Source: Neobacillus sp. Marseille-Q6967 | GTDB lineage: Bacteria > Bacillota > Bacilli > Bacillales > Cytobacillaceae | Reading direction: 5' to 3' | Assembly: GCF_946151075.1 (NCBI RefSeq) | Contig: NZ_OX267715.1 | Location: 1-64,000, forward strand | DNA length: 64,000 nucleotides | Part shown: one piece after another, positions 19,186 through 29,485 of the stretch | Layout of the letters: each line of letters opens with the position of its first letter | Position numbering within the stretch: the first letter of the stretch is position 1 | The notes under the pieces: model-generated | What the model was told of the DNA's origin: nothing | What the model saw: the letters and a program-made list of their open reading frames with translations, nothing else | The model's database searches: none | Made by a program: the position numbers and the translations under genes

Positions 19186-21381
19186 ATGGCGAATGATCAA
19201 GTGTTAACCGCCGAACAAGTCATCGACAAGACGAAAGCCTACTTAAATGAGGAGCATGTGGAATTCTTAAAAAAGGCGTATGACTTTGCCAAACATGCAC
19301 ATCGTGAACAATATCGAAAATCAGGAGAGCCCTACATTATCCATCCCATACAAGTTGCTGGAATTCTGGCTGATTTAGAGATGGATCCTGCAACGGTTGC
19401 TGCTGGTTTTCTGCATGATGTCGTTGAAGACACCGATGTTACCTTAAAGGACATCGAGCTGGCGTTTAATGACGAAGTCGCGATGCTTGTCGACGGTGTA
19501 ACGAAACTAGGAAAAATTAAATATAAATCGCATGAAGAGCAGCAGGCAGAAAACCACAGAAAAATGTTTGTGGCCATGGCGCAGGACATCCGGGTTATTT
19601 TAATCAAACTTGCGGACCGCCTGCACAATATGAGGACACTGAAGCATCTTCCTTTCGAGAAGCAGCGCCGAATTTCAAATGAAACACTTGAAATTTTTGC
19701 ACCTTTAGCACATCGTCTTGGTATTTCTAAGATTAAATGGGAGCTGGAAGATACTGCATTAAGATATTTAAATCCACAGCAATATTATCGGATTGTTAAC
19801 TTAATGAAGAAGAAACGTGCGGAACGTGAGCAGTACTTAGAGGATGTAATGGATGAAGTCCGCGAGAGAATGAAAGAAGTCTCCATCAACGCAGACGTTT
19901 CAGGAAGACCGAAACATATCTATAGTATTTATCGTAAGATGGCCCAGCAAAATAAACAATTCAGTGAAATCTATGATTTGCTGGCTGTTCGAATTGTCGT
20001 TAACAGTATTAAAGATTGCTATGCCGTTTTAGGAATTATTCATACCTGCTGGAAACCGATGCCTGGACGTTTTAAGGATTATATCGCAATGCCAAAGCCG
20101 AATATGTATCAATCACTGCATACGACCGTAATTGGACCAAAAGGTGACCCTCTCGAAGTTCAAATCAGAACGTTCGAAATGCATCGAATTGCAGAGTTCG
20201 GTATTGCCGCCCACTGGGCTTACAAAGAAGGAAAAGGTCTCGGCGATACTTTCTCCTACGAACAAAAGTTAACGTGGTTTAGGGAGATTCTTGAATTCCA
20301 AAATGACACGGCCAATGCTGAAGAATTTATGGAATCCTTAAAAATTGATTTGTTCTCCGATATGGTATTTGTGTTTACACCTAAAGGGGATGTCATCGAA
20401 TTACCTGCTGGTTCCGTTCCGATTGATTTTGCCTATCGAATACATTCCGAGATAGGAAATAAAACGATAGGTGCAAAAGTAAACGGAAAAATGGTTACGC
20501 TCGATTATAAGCTAAAAACGGGAGATATTATTGAAATTCTCACCTCGAAGCATTCGTACGGGCCTAGCCAGGATTGGTTGAAACTAGCGGCTACTTCACA
20601 GGCGAAGAACAAAATTCGGGCATTCTTTAAGAAGCAGCGCCGTGATGAAAATGTGGAAAAAGGCAAAGAACTGGTGGAAAAAGAAATCCGTGCAATGGAA
20701 TTCGATTTAAAAGAAATTTTAACCACTGACAATTTGAAAAAAGTAGCCGAAAAGTTTAATTTCGCCAATGAAGATGATATGTATGCAGCCGTGGGCTATA
20801 ACGGAGTTACAGCCTTGCAGGTGGCTAACCGTTTAACCGAAAAATGGCGGAAAAAGCGGGATCAGGAACAATCAGCAACAATAACCAACGCGATAACGGA
20901 TTTAAAAGCATTTCCTTCGACGAAAAAGCGGGAATCGGGCGTCAGAGTGTCTGGTATTGATAATTTATTAATCCGCTTATCTCGATGCTGTAATCCGGTG
21001 CCTGGGGATGAAATTGTTGGTTTTATCACAAAAGGCCGCGGGGTTTCCGTTCACCGTTCTGATTGTACGAATATTGATTCTAATGATGCTCAGTCTCGTC
21101 TTATTCCGGTTGAGTGGGAGTCTTCTTTAAATGACCGTAAAGAATATAACGTTGATATTGAAATCAATGGTTATGACCGCCGTGGATTATTAAATGAGGT
21201 CTTGCAGGCAGTAAATGAAACAAAAACCAATATTTCAGCTGTTTCAGGGCGATCTGACCGGAATAAGATGGCGACAATCAGCATGTCGATTGCTATTCAC
21301 AATGTAAATCACTTGCAAAAAGTCGTTGAAAGAATTAAACAGATACCAGATATTTATTCTGTCCGCAGGATTATGAATTAA
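19186..21381 (+). CDS. relA: RelA, bifunctional (p)ppGpp synthetase/hydrolase
   Basis: 731 residues. The N-terminal HD hydrolase domain has His53 and the His77-Asp78 pair in [11 protein letters not shown]. The synthetase domain (about 200-350) has [21 protein letters not shown]. Then come the TGS domain ([17 protein letters not shown], about 390-450), the zinc-finger-like region with [11 protein letters not shown], and the C-terminal ACT domain (about 655-731). Both catalytic halves look intact, so it should make and degrade the alarmone in response to uncharged tRNA. It is followed by dtd. Confidence 0.97.
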   Translation: MANDQVLTAEQVIDKTKAYLNEEHVEFLKKAYDFAKHAHREQYRKSGEPYIIHPIQVAGILADLEMDPATVAAGFLHDVVEDTDVTLKDIELAFNDEVAMLVDGVTKLGKIKYKSHEEQQAENHRKMFVAMAQDIRVILIKLADRLHNMRTLKHLPFEKQRRISNETLEIFAPLAHRLGISKIKWELEDTALRYLNPQQYYRIVNLMKKKRAEREQYLEDVMDEVRERMKEVSINADVSGRPKHIYSIYRKMAQQNKQFSEIYDLLAVRIVVNSIKDCYAVLGIIHTCWKPMPGRFKDYIAMPKPNMYQSLHTTVIGPKGDPLEVQIRTFEMHRIAEFGIAAHWAYKEGKGLGDTFSYEQKLTWFREILEFQNDTANAEEFMESLKIDLFSDMVFVFTPKGDVIELPAGSVPIDFAYRIHSEIGNKTIGAKVNGKMVTLDYKLKTGDIIEILTSKHSYGPSQDWLKLAATSQAKNKIRAFFKKQRRDENVEKGKELVEKEIRAMEFDLKEILTTDNLKKVAEKFNFANEDDMYAAVGYNGVTALQVANRLTEKWRKKRDQEQSATITNAITDLKAFPSTKKRESGVRVSGIDNLLIRLSRCCNPVPGDEIVGFITKGRGVSVHRSDCTNIDSNDAQSRLIPVEWESSLNDRKEYNVDIEINGYDRRGLLNEVLQAVNETKTNISAVSGRSDRNKMATISMSIAIHNVNHLQKVVERIKQIPDIYSVRRIMN

Positions 21382-21395
21382 GGAGTTACACTTTT

Positions 21396-21836
21396 ATGCG
21401 TGTTGTTGTACAACGGAGTAAAAACGCCAGAGTGACTGTAGCTGATGAAATTACGGGACAAATAGAGAAGGGACTTGTGTTGCTAGTTGGTGTGACACAT
21501 GAAGATAAAGAGGAAGATGCTCACTTTTTGGCGGAGAAGATTGTCAATCTTCGTATTTTTGAAGATGAGGAAGGAAAGATGAACCGATCATTATTAGATG
21601 TCGGCGGGGAGATTCTTTCTGTTTCACAATTTACTTTATATGGTGACTGCCGTAAAGGCAGAAGGCCGAACTTCATGGAGGCTGCAAGACCAGAGCAGGC
21701 AAATCAACTTTATGAAACCTTTAATCGCAGTTTAAGAGAAAAAGGCGTGAGTGTTGAAACAGGCAGGTTTGGGGCGATGATGGATGTTGAGCTAATTAAC
21801 GACGGCCCTGTGACACTAATTGTAGAGAGTAAATAA
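21396..21836 (+). CDS. dtd: Dtd, D-aminoacyl-tRNA deacylase
   Basis: 146 residues, normal length. It has the cross-subunit catalytic motifs [17 protein letters not shown] (about 79-95) and NDGPVT near the C-terminus (GPVT motif). It hydrolyses D-amino acids, and glycine mischarged on tRNA-Ala, off tRNA. It starts 14 bases after relA and ends in a strong bidirectional terminator. Confidence 0.96.
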   Translation: MRVVVQRSKNARVTVADEITGQIEKGLVLLVGVTHEDKEEDAHFLAEKIVNLRIFEDEEGKMNRSLLDVGGEILSVSQFTLYGDCRKGRRPNFMEAARPEQANQLYETFNRSLREKGVSVETGRFGAMMDVELINDGPVTLIVESK

Positions 21837-21873
21837 AAAGCTTGGCACTCACGATTGAGTGCCAAGCTTTATT
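21836..21873. terminator. Bidirectional terminator between dtd and the SH3b amidase gene
   Basis: AAAGCTTGGCACTCA is paired with TGAGTGCCAAGCTTT (four mid-loop bases). Confidence 0.9.
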
Positions 21874-23608
21874 AATTTTCTTTAAAAAATCGAGCTAACC
21901 CATTGTATAATCCTGTGGCCGCATTCTCTTGGAATTGTCCCGATTTCAAAGTTAATTCTTCTGATGGGTTACTGAGGTAGCCTAATTCCATTAGAACAGC
22001 TTTTTGCTTGTTTTCACGAACAACATGGAAATCGCCGGAACGCACACCGCGGCTTTTTAATCTAGTTTGGGCATTTGTAGCCTGATATACATACGTGGCA
22101 AGTGCTTTTTGATAGGAATGATAATAATAGGCTGTCATTCCTCGGACATTCCTGTCCAGATTGCTATCATAATGTAAGCTGATAAAGGCGTCGGCTCCCT
22201 CGGTGCTGGCTGCTCTTACTCGTGACGGGAGTGGGACATAGGAATCATTGCTCCTAGTCAGTAAAACATTTGCACCAGCAGCCTTAAGTTTATCAAATAA
22301 AAGTCGGGCAGTTCTTAAAGTTAAATCCTTCTCTAACGTACCGCCGGCTCCTGTGGCACCATCGTCTATGCCGCCATGTCCCGGGTCAATGACAATGGTT
22401 TTATTTTTTAAATTGCCGCCTGACCCCTGCTTGTTTATTTGTTCTGAAGAGCCATTAGCTGTGACAATCCATCCAGCAATAAATCCAGTTTTACCGTTGG
22501 ATAAGGAAATTTCATACCAATCATCCTGAATGCTTTTGACTGGATAGGTCTCTCCTTCTTCTGCTCTGACAAGGACATCCGATGAAACAGAAGGGCTGTT
22601 TCTGATATTGGACCCTTCGTGGAGGACTGTAATGGTACTTTCTTTTACAGAGGAACTAGCTTTTTCATTCTTCTGGCTAAAGTACCAGCCTGCGGCCCAA
22701 CCATACTCTCCCGGCTGATATTCTATCTTTACCCAATTGTTCACTTCGTCCAGGATTTCGTAGCTTTCTCCTTGTGAAACAGAACCGATAATACTAGAAT
22801 TTAATGATGCATCACTGCGGACACTAAGGGTGCTCGCTGTAACTGTAGCCGTTTTCCCGCTGCGTGTATCTGTTTTATTGGTGCTCTCTTCTCCTGCTTG
22901 TACAAATTCCGCACTTACCCATGCTTTTTGATCAGCAAATTTAATCTGCATCCAATCTTTATTCTTGGAGTAAATCGTGACAGCAGTACCTTTAGCTAAC
23001 TTTCCGATTACTGTGCCAGTTGTTGAAGGTTCCGTTCTTACATTCAACAAATCGGTTACGACACCTTTATCTGTTTCCTTCGTTTCTTCTAGAGCATTGG
23101 TATTGCTTTCGGTATTTAGATTTATGTATTCTCGTGCAACCCAGCCTTCTCCAAAGTCAGCTGAGATTTTTGCCCAGTTTTCATTTTCCTCAATGATGTT
23201 AATGGCTTGTCCTTTATTCAAGTAACCTATGACTCGAAAACTAGTTCCAGGACCGGAGCGGACCCTTAATTGATTGGAGTTAGCTGCAGCTTGTGCCGGC
23301 ATCGAATTGCTGGAAACTTTCTTTGAACTATTGCTTGATTTCGTTACCAGCCAGTTTGCAACCCAGCCTGTTTTTCCGGATGACAGTTCGATTTCAATCC
23401 AATCACCTTGTTCTTTTACAACCGTATACTTTTCGCCTTTATTTACCTTTTTTACCTGTTGATAACTTAAGCTCGGACCTTTTCGAACATTCACGTCATC
23501 CTCAGCAATGGTTATGGTTCCATATGCCGCAATCCCTTTTCCTTGCGGCAGAAAAGTTCCTGCAAGTAAAGCGAAACTAACTAAAAGCAAATAAAACTTT
23601 TTTTTCAT
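21872..23608 (-). CDS. yrvJ: N-acetylmuramoyl-L-alanine amidase with five SH3b domains (YrvJ-like)
   Basis: 578 residues. A Sec signal peptide (about 1-28) is followed by five bacterial SH3 repeats starting near residues 30, 107, 185, 255 and 330, each carrying an (N/R/S)VR(x)xPS-type turn and a closing GW/AW. The C-terminal Amidase_3 domain (about 402-578) has zinc ligands in DPGHGG, the Glu in EKDLTLR, His in SLHYDSN and the catalytic Glu in MELGYLSN. It cleaves peptide stems from peptidoglycan at the cell surface. It is convergent with dtd, the same position as B. subtilis yrvJ. Confidence 0.93.
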   Translation of the reverse strand: MKKKFYLLLVSFALLAGTFLPQGKGIAAYGTITIAEDDVNVRKGPSLSYQQVKKVNKGEKYTVVKEQGDWIEIELSSGKTGWVANWLVTKSSNSSKKVSSNSMPAQAAANSNQLRVRSGPGTSFRVIGYLNKGQAINIIEENENWAKISADFGEGWVAREYINLNTESNTNALEETKETDKGVVTDLLNVRTEPSTTGTVIGKLAKGTAVTIYSKNKDWMQIKFADQKAWVSAEFVQAGEESTNKTDTRSGKTATVTASTLSVRSDASLNSSIIGSVSQGESYEILDEVNNWVKIEYQPGEYGWAAGWYFSQKNEKASSSVKESTITVLHEGSNIRNSPSVSSDVLVRAEEGETYPVKSIQDDWYEISLSNGKTGFIAGWIVTANGSSEQINKQGSGGNLKNKTIVIDPGHGGIDDGATGAGGTLEKDLTLRTARLLFDKLKAAGANVLLTRSNDSYVPLPSRVRAASTEGADAFISLHYDSNLDRNVRGMTAYYYHSYQKALATYVYQATNAQTRLKSRGVRSGDFHVVRENKQKAVLMELGYLSNPSEELTLKSGQFQENAATGLYNGLARFFKEN

Positions 23609-23769
23609 CTATGCTCTCCCTTCGTAACTATTTCTTTTATTTTATCGTAAAGGATACTGAAATTCATTCCTAAATTGTAAAATATCGGCTAATTCTAAAA
23701 TCTTATGAAATTTTTTCCGTTTGATGGAAATAATAAGCTTATCAAGGAAGCTAATGAGGTGAAATAAGG

Positions 23770-23946
23770 ATGAGATCGAGCGAAAAAGGAATGAGCGTAC
23801 AGACTATGAACAATCGGTTGTTTGGCGTTGATTTCCATGACTTCACTGAAAAAGAACAAAATAATACTAGCTATGAGCTTGCATCTGAATTTGGATTAAC
23901 CTTTGGTGATGTTAGAAAGTTAAAAAAACACCTGGAGAGATCCTAA
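23770..23946 (+). CDS. yrzK: Small conserved protein at the yrzK position
   Basis: 58-residue ORF with start ATG 23770 preceded by GAGGTGAAATAAGG. Soluble and charged; the C-terminal half (YELASEFGLTFGDVRKLKKHL) looks like a small helix-turn-helix. It lies between the amidase and hisS, the location of B. subtilis yrzK; the symbol rests on position and length. Function unknown. Confidence 0.75.
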   Translation: MRSSEKGMSVQTMNNRLFGVDFHDFTEKEQNNTSYELASEFGLTFGDVRKLKKHLERS

Positions 23947-23954
23947 AAAGTTTC

Positions 23955-23983
23955 TTGACATTGGAATGTATGCTCCGTATTAT
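23955..23983 (+). promoter_or_regulatory. Predicted sigma-A promoter of the hisS-aspS T-box transcript
   Basis: TTGACA 23955-23960, 17 bp, TATTAT 23978-23983. Confidence 0.8.
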
Positions 23984-23989
23984 TAAGTA

Positions 23990-24269
23990 AATAAAATACA
24001 TAGTAGAACCAATGATGGAGCATAGTAATTAAGCTAAACCATGAAAAGAGAGGAAATGCCCTGGGCTGAAAGCATTTCTGCATGATCCTTAATGAAGGAA
24101 CACTCCGAAGGTTTCTCTCTGAAAAAGTACTAACTCTAGTAGGAGATGAACGTGAGCAGGCGTTAACTGTAAAAGAGGAAGTTACTTTTTTAGCAGCTTC
24201 AACTAGGGTGGCACCGCGGGACTATAACTCCCGTCCCTTGTATTTAATACAAGGGACGGGAGTTTTTTT
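23990..24269 (+). promoter_or_regulatory. T-box riboswitch (His specifier) controlling hisS-aspS
   Basis: The leader has the hallmark T-box sequence AGGGTGGCACCGCGGG at 24205-24220. An intrinsic terminator at 24226-24269 has a roughly 17-bp stem and T7. In Stem I, ATTAAG after AGTA (24024-24027) pairs with CTTAAT (24088-24093). The next bases GAACAC place a CAC histidine codon at 24101-24103 in the specifier loop. Uncharged tRNA-His should stabilise the antiterminator and allow transcription of hisS, and through it aspS. The codon assignment is by eye; the T-box itself is certain. Confidence 0.93.
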
Positions 24270-24310
24270 ATTTTTATAAGAACAAATGTAACAAAAGGAG
24301 GAAGACTGCA

Positions 24311-25582
24311 ATGTCTATTAGCATTCCAAGAGGCACGCAGGACATTTTACCAGGTGAGGTAGAAAAGTGGCAGCTGATTGAAAACAAAGCAAGAGAACTT
24401 TGTGAAAAATATCAATATAAAGAAATTCGGACTCCGATTTTTGAACATACAGACCTTTTTTCTAGAGGGGTTGGCGATACAACAGACATCGTTCAAAAAG
24501 AAATGTATACATTTGAAGACCGGGGCGGACGGAGTATCACTCTTCGGCCAGAGGGCACAGCAGCGGTTGTCCGCTCATTTGTAGAAAAGAAAATGTTTGG
24601 ATATCCAAACCAGCCAGTAAAACTCTATTATATGGGGCCGATGTTCCGTTACGAACGTCCGCAGGCAGGGCGTTTCCGCCAATTCGTTCAATTTGGGGTT
24701 GAAGCACTAGGTAGTAACGATCCAGCAATTGATGCTGAGGTTATCTCGCTAGCAATGAACCTGTATAAGGAAATGGGTTTAAGAAAATTAAAGCTTGTGG
24801 TTAATAGTCTTGGAGATAAGGAAAGCCGCACCGCTCACCGTAATGCTTTGGTTAATCACTTCAAACCAAGGATCGGCGAATTCTGCTCTGACTGTCAAAG
24901 CCGTTTGGAAAAGAACCCGCTAAGAATCCTTGATTGTAAGCAGGATCACAATCACGAATTAATGAAATCTGCGCCGTCAATTATTGACTATTTAAACGAG
25001 GAGTCCAAGGTTTACTTTGAAAAACTGCAAAAATATTTAACCCAATTGGATATCCCATTCGTAATAGACCCTAACTTGGTCCGGGGTTTGGATTACTATA
25101 ATCATACTGCGTTTGAAATTATGAGCGATGCGGAAGGCTTTGGAGCCATCACCACCCTTTGCGGCGGCGGCCGCTATAACGGTCTTGCCGAAGAAATCGG
25201 CGGTCCGGAAACACCTGGAATTGGTTTTGCATTAAGTATCGAACGCTTTATCGCAGCCCTTAATGCCGAAGGTGTAGAGCTTGAAGTCACTGAAAGTATC
25301 GATTGCTACTTAGCTGCTCTCGGTGATGAAGCGAAAGATTATACAGTGGGTCTTCTGCAGCAGCTCAGGTTAGTAGGAATATCTGCAGAAAGAGATTATT
25401 TAAATCGAAAAATAAAAGCTCAGTTTAAGGCAGCTGACCGTTTAAAAGCGAAATATGTTGCCGTCCTTGGTGACGAAGAGCTAAAGAATAATAAAATAAA
25501 TTTAAAAAACATGGCTACCGGTGAACAAGAAGAAATCGACCTAGCTGGTTTTATAAAATACTTTCAAGAGTTAAAAGGATAA
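24311..25582 (+). CDS. hisS: HisS, histidyl-tRNA synthetase
   Basis: 423 residues, class II synthetase. It opens [15 protein letters not shown], with motif 2 around [19 protein letters not shown] and the histidine-specific [15 protein letters not shown] and GGGRYNGL. The C-terminal anticodon-binding domain spans about 330-423. It lies directly under the T-box leader, with AAAGGAGGA before ATG 24311. Confidence 0.97.
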   Translation: MSISIPRGTQDILPGEVEKWQLIENKARELCEKYQYKEIRTPIFEHTDLFSRGVGDTTDIVQKEMYTFEDRGGRSITLRPEGTAAVVRSFVEKKMFGYPNQPVKLYYMGPMFRYERPQAGRFRQFVQFGVEALGSNDPAIDAEVISLAMNLYKEMGLRKLKLVVNSLGDKESRTAHRNALVNHFKPRIGEFCSDCQSRLEKNPLRILDCKQDHNHELMKSAPSIIDYLNEESKVYFEKLQKYLTQLDIPFVIDPNLVRGLDYYNHTAFEIMSDAEGFGAITTLCGGGRYNGLAEEIGGPETPGIGFALSIERFIAALNAEGVELEVTESIDCYLAALGDEAKDYTVGLLQQLRLVGISAERDYLNRKIKAQFKAADRLKAKYVAVLGDEELKNNKINLKNMATGEQEEIDLAGFIKYFQELKG

Positions 25583-25598
25583 AAGGAGAGGTTCAAAC

Positions 25599-27377
25599 AT
25601 GTATGGCAGAACGTATTTTTGTGGTGAAGTTCCAGAGTCAGCCATTGGGGAAAAAATAACCCTTAAAGGCTGGGTACAAAAACGCCGTGATTTAGGCGGC
25701 TTAATCTTTATTGATCTTCGTGATCGATCTGGGATTGTACAGGTAGTTTTTAATCCGGATGTTTCAAAAGAAGCTTTAGAAACAGCGGAAAAAATTCGTA
25801 ATGAGTTTGTGCTTGATATCCAAGGGGCAGTTGTCGGCCGTGAGGAATCAACCGTGAATCCTAACTTGAAAACCGGAAGAATTGAAGTTCACGCTGAAAA
25901 AGTAACCATTATTAATGAGGCGAAAACACCTCCATTTATGATTTCAGATAAAACCGATGTTTCCGAGGATGTGCGTCTCAAATATCGTTACCTAGATTTC
26001 CGCCGCCCAGTTATTTTTGAAACACTTAAGATGCGTCATCAAGTGACGAAAACCATTAGAAACTTCCTGGATTCTGAAGGATTCCTAGATATTGAAACTC
26101 CAATTTTGACGAAGAGTACACCAGAAGGAGCCCGTGACTATCTTGTTCCAAGTCGTGTACACCCTGGTGAGTTTTATGCACTTCCGCAATCACCACAGCT
26201 ATTTAAACAGCTGTTAATGGTCGGCGGAGTAGAACGCTATTACCAAATTGCCCGCTGTTTTCGTGATGAAGACTTACGTGCAGACCGTCAGCCGGAATTT
26301 ACGCAAATTGATATTGAAACAAGCTTCCTAGGCCAAGAAGATATCTTATCCATGATGGAAACCATGATGACAAAACTGATGAAGGAAGTCAAAGACCTTG
26401 ATATCGTAACTCCTTTCCAAAGAATGTCCTATGATGAAGCGATGGGCCGTTTTGGTTCCGATAAACCTGATACCCGCTTTGGTCTAGAATTAGTTGACCT
26501 TTCTGAGATTGTTAAGGATTCAGGCTTTAAGGTTTTTGCATCAGCAGTGGCAAATGGCGGTCAAGTGAAAGCCATCAATGTAAAAGGTGCTGCTGAAAAG
26601 TATTCCCGTAAAGACATTGATGCACTGACAGAATTTGTCGCCGTTTACGGTGCCAAAGGGCTGGCATGGCTCAAGGTAGATGCTGAAGGATTAAAAGGTC
26701 CAATTGCAAAGTTCTTTTCAGAGGAAGATGTTTCTGCACTGAAAGCTACATTAGAAGCCGTTCCTGGAGATTTGCTATTATTTGTTGCTGACAAGAAAAA
26801 TGTGGTTGCGGATGCATTGGGTGCCCTTCGTTTGAAGCTTGGCAAAGAGTTGGAGTTAATCGATCAAAGCAAATTCAACTTCTTATGGATTACCGACTGG
26901 CCATTACTTGAGTACGATGAGGAAGAAGGCCGTTATTATGCAGCGCACCATCCATTTACAATGCCAGTAAGGGAAGACCTTCCGAATTTGGAGTCTGATC
27001 CTAGTAAGGTCCGAGCTCAAGCCTATGACCTTGTGTTAAATGGATATGAACTAGGCGGAGGCTCTCTAAGGATTTTTGAGAGAGAGATTCAAGAAAAAAT
27101 GTTCAATGTCCTTGGATTTTCACCTGAAGAAGCAAAAGAACAATTTGGGTTCTTATTAAATGCTTTTGAATATGGTACTCCACCTCATGGCGGAATTGCT
27201 CTTGGTTTAGACCGTTTGGTAATGCTGTTAGCTGGCAGCACAAACCTCCGCGATACGATTGCATTCCCTAAGACGGCAAGTGCGAGCGACTTGTTGACAG
27301 ATGCACCAGGAGAAGTTTCAGAAGCCCAGTTAAAAGAACTACACTTGTCACTAAATGTTACGAAAAAAGGCGAATAA
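25599..27377 (+). CDS. aspS: AspS, aspartyl-tRNA synthetase
   Basis: 592 residues, the long bacterial form. An N-terminal OB anticodon-binding domain ([20 protein letters not shown]) leads to the class II core ([20 protein letters not shown] is motif 2; [13 protein letters not shown] is motif 3) with a GAD insertion domain (about 290-420). It sits 16 bases after hisS in one operon with no terminator or second T-box between them, so it depends on the His-reading leader. Confidence 0.97.
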   Translation: MYGRTYFCGEVPESAIGEKITLKGWVQKRRDLGGLIFIDLRDRSGIVQVVFNPDVSKEALETAEKIRNEFVLDIQGAVVGREESTVNPNLKTGRIEVHAEKVTIINEAKTPPFMISDKTDVSEDVRLKYRYLDFRRPVIFETLKMRHQVTKTIRNFLDSEGFLDIETPILTKSTPEGARDYLVPSRVHPGEFYALPQSPQLFKQLLMVGGVERYYQIARCFRDEDLRADRQPEFTQIDIETSFLGQEDILSMMETMMTKLMKEVKDLDIVTPFQRMSYDEAMGRFGSDKPDTRFGLELVDLSEIVKDSGFKVFASAVANGGQVKAINVKGAAEKYSRKDIDALTEFVAVYGAKGLAWLKVDAEGLKGPIAKFFSEEDVSALKATLEAVPGDLLLFVADKKNVVADALGALRLKLGKELELIDQSKFNFLWITDWPLLEYDEEEGRYYAAHHPFTMPVREDLPNLESDPSKVRAQAYDLVLNGYELGGGSLRIFEREIQEKMFNVLGFSPEEAKEQFGFLLNAFEYGTPPHGGIALGLDRLVMLLAGSTNLRDTIAFPKTASASDLLTDAPGEVSEAQLKELHLSLNVTKKGE

Positions 27378-27394
27378 AACGCTTTCATAAATCC

Positions 27395-27423
27395 TTGAAT
27401 ACGACAGAATTATATGTTATTAT
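27395..27423 (+). promoter_or_regulatory. Predicted promoter of 6S RNA
   Basis: TTGAAT 27395-27400, 17 bp, TATTAT 27418-27423, with a TG at 27415-27416 (extended -10). Confidence 0.7.
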
Positions 27424-27429
27424 AAAACC

Positions 27430-27640
27430 AATCAGATAAGAGTCCTGAAGTGTACGTTGTATTACCTAACTTTTGACCAACATTATTTCTTCGGGAGCCC
27501 GGAGTTTTCGTCAGAAACGTAAATGCCCCAACCTATACGGTAAAAGGGACTTACAAATTCTCGAAACAGGACACCCACCTGCTAAAGTGGCGGGATCAAA
27601 AGAAGGAACTAAGATCGACGGCATCATTGGGATTCTTATA
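27430..27640 (+). ncRNA. bsrA: 6S RNA (6S-1 type, bsrA)
   Basis: A noncoding transcript between aspS and tcdA, the genomic site of B. subtilis bsrA. The start AGTCCTGAAGTGTACGTTGT resembles 6S-1 RNA as I remember it. The 5' end AAGAGTCC (27438-27445) pairs with GGATTCTT (27630-27637), giving the closing stem of the long 6S rod. A separate terminator follows. 6S RNA binds sigma-A RNA polymerase and dampens transcription in stationary phase. The exact ends are approximate. Confidence 0.88.
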
Positions 27641-27677
27641 AAAATAGCCTCCTGCTTAGCAGGAGGCTATTTTTATT
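27641..27677 (+). terminator. Terminator of 6S RNA
   Basis: AAAATAGCCTCCTGC paired with GCAGGAGGCTATTTTT. Confidence 0.9.
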
Positions 27678-27788
27678 GTCTTAAGAGAAAATTAATTCCT
27701 ATCGAAATACTTGTTTTTATATACGGGTATGATATATTTTTTTAGGGTAAAAGCTAATGAATAGTCTATATAAAATTTGGAGGATTCT

Positions 27789-28556
27789 ATGTTACATCAA
27801 TTTTCTCGGAATGAATTAGCCATCGGTAAAGAAGGCCTTGAAATTATGAAGAACAGCACAGTTGCTGTTTTAGGAATAGGGGGCGTCGGGTCATTTGCAG
27901 CCGAAGCGCTTGCTCGGTCTGGTGTTGGGCGCTTAGTTTTAGTTGATAAAGATGTTGTTGATATTACCAATGTTAACCGCCAACTTATTGCACTTCTCTC
28001 AACGGTCGGTAAGCCAAAGGCAGACCTGATGAAAGAACGTATTAAAGATATTAATCCTGATTGTGAAGTTATTGCGTTAAAAATGTTTTATACAGAGGAA
28101 ACATACGAACAGTTTTTTAGCTATGGCTTAGATTTCGTAGTGGATGCATCCGATACGATTATCTATAAAATCCATCTAATGAAAGAATGTTTGAAAAGAA
28201 ATATTCCGATTATTTCAAGTATGGGTGCGGCGAATAAAATGGATCCTACCCGTTTCCGGATTGCGGATATTTCTAAAACGCATACTGATCCGATTGCAAA
28301 AGTAATCCGCACCAAGCTGCGAAAAGAAAGAATCCATAAAGGAATTCCGGTTGTGTTTTCAGATGAAAGTCCGATTGTGATTCGTGAGGACATTCGTAAA
28401 GAAGTCGGTAATGATCAGGCTGTTATCCGTAAGGCACAAATGCCGCCATCCTCCAATGCTTTCGTTCCATCTGCCTGCGGCCTAATCATGGCCAGCTACG
28501 TAGTCAGACAATTGCTTGAAGATATCAAAATCACCCGCGTTGCGGATGAGCAATAA
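27789..28556 (+). CDS. tcdA: TcdA, tRNA threonylcarbamoyladenosine dehydratase
   Basis: 255 residues from ATG 27789 (LHQFSRNELAIG follows), seven bases after GGAGG; an in-frame start at 27777 lies before that site. E1/MoeB-ThiF-like ATP-binding fold with GIGGVGSFAAEALARSGVG (about 30-48), Asp in VLVDKDVVD, and NRQ. It converts t6A37 to cyclic ct6A in ANN-decoding tRNAs. It corresponds to B. subtilis yrvM and ends in a terminator. Confidence 0.94.
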   Translation: MLHQFSRNELAIGKEGLEIMKNSTVAVLGIGGVGSFAAEALARSGVGRLVLVDKDVVDITNVNRQLIALLSTVGKPKADLMKERIKDINPDCEVIALKMFYTEETYEQFFSYGLDFVVDASDTIIYKIHLMKECLKRNIPIISSMGAANKMDPTRFRIADISKTHTDPIAKVIRTKLRKERIHKGIPVVFSDESPIVIREDIRKEVGNDQAVIRKAQMPPSSNAFVPSACGLIMASYVVRQLLEDIKITRVADEQ

Positions 28557-28567
28557 AGTGAAAAGTC

Positions 28568-28596
28568 GCGAACATAATGCTGTTCGCGCTTTTTTA
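28568..28596 (+). terminator. Terminator after tcdA
   Basis: GCGAACA/TGTTCGC stem followed by GCTTTTTT. Confidence 0.8.
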
Positions 28597-28635
28597 TATA
28601 GGTTAAGAAATATTCCCTTACCAGAAAAAATGAGT

Positions 28636-29361
28636 GGTGGATTCTGACCCAAATCTGGAAAGAGTCAGTAGTTCGGTCAGAATCAGAGGTGGATTCTTCC
28701 CTAAAATGAAAAAGAGTCCGTAGTTCGGTTAGAATCAGAGGTGGATTCTGACCCAAATCCGGAAAGAGTCGGTAGTTCGGTCAGAATCAGGGGTGGATTC
28801 TGACCCAAATCTGGAAAGAGTCGGTAGTTCGGTCAGAATCAGAGGTGGATTCTTCCCTAAAACGAAAAAGAGTCCGTAGTTCGGTTAGAATTAGAGGTGG
28901 ATTCTGACCCAAATCTGGAAAGAGTCGGTAGTTCGGTCAGAATCAGAGGTGGATTCTTCCCTAAAACGAAAAAGAGTCCGTAGTTCGGTTAGAATCAGAG
29001 GTGGATTCTGACCCAAATCCTGAAAGAGTCGGTAGTTCGGTCAGAATCAGGGGTGGATTCTGACCCAAATCCGTAAAGAGTCGGTAGTTCGGTCAGAATC
29101 AGAGGTGGATTCTTCCCCAAATCTGGAAAGAGTCGGTAGTTCGGTTAGAATCAGTGGTGAATTCTTCCCCAAATTCGGAAAGAGTTCGTAGTTCGGTCAG
29201 AATCAGAGGTGGTCTTCCCCAAATCCGGAAAGAGTCCGTACGATCGGTCAGAATCAGAGGTGGAATCTTTCCCAAAACGAAAAAGAGTCCGTTGTTCGGG
29301 CAGAATCACGATCGAATTCTTCCCCAAAACCAAAAAAGTCGGTTGTTCTGGCAGAATCAGG
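28636..29361. repeat. Tandem array of 14 units of about 52 bp
   Basis: Units begin at 28636 and then every 52 bp to 29208, with two further slightly decayed units at 29259 and 29311. Each unit starts GGTGGATTCT and ends TCAGAATCAGA. Two main types alternate: type A (GACCCAAATCTGG core) and type B (TTCCCTAAAACGAAA core), in the order A B A A B A B A A, then mixed or degraded forms. At unit junctions GGTCAGAATC and GATTCTGACC form a 10-bp palindrome around a seven-base loop. There are no unique spacers and no convincing coding capacity. The array fills the 911-bp gap between tcdA and the ABC transporter. Confidence 0.95.
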
Positions 29362-29485
29362 AGTAAAAATCTCCTTAGATCTAAAAGTTCCTTGTTCAAA
29401 CTTCTAAATTTAAAATATCGGGAAAATTTTCCTATAATGAGGTACACTTGAGTGAGAGTTGTAAAGTTTGAGAGGGGGAACCTCG

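Noticed and set aside
24082..24279. 65-codon ORF starting inside the hisS leader
   Set aside because: It runs through the T-box sequence and terminator; structure explains the region.
27473..27745. 90-codon ORF after aspS
   Set aside because: It lies inside 6S RNA and its terminator.
28636..29361. Possible CRISPR array
   Set aside because: The repeats abut each other with no unique spacers and the whole 52-bp unit is repeated; no cas genes are nearby.
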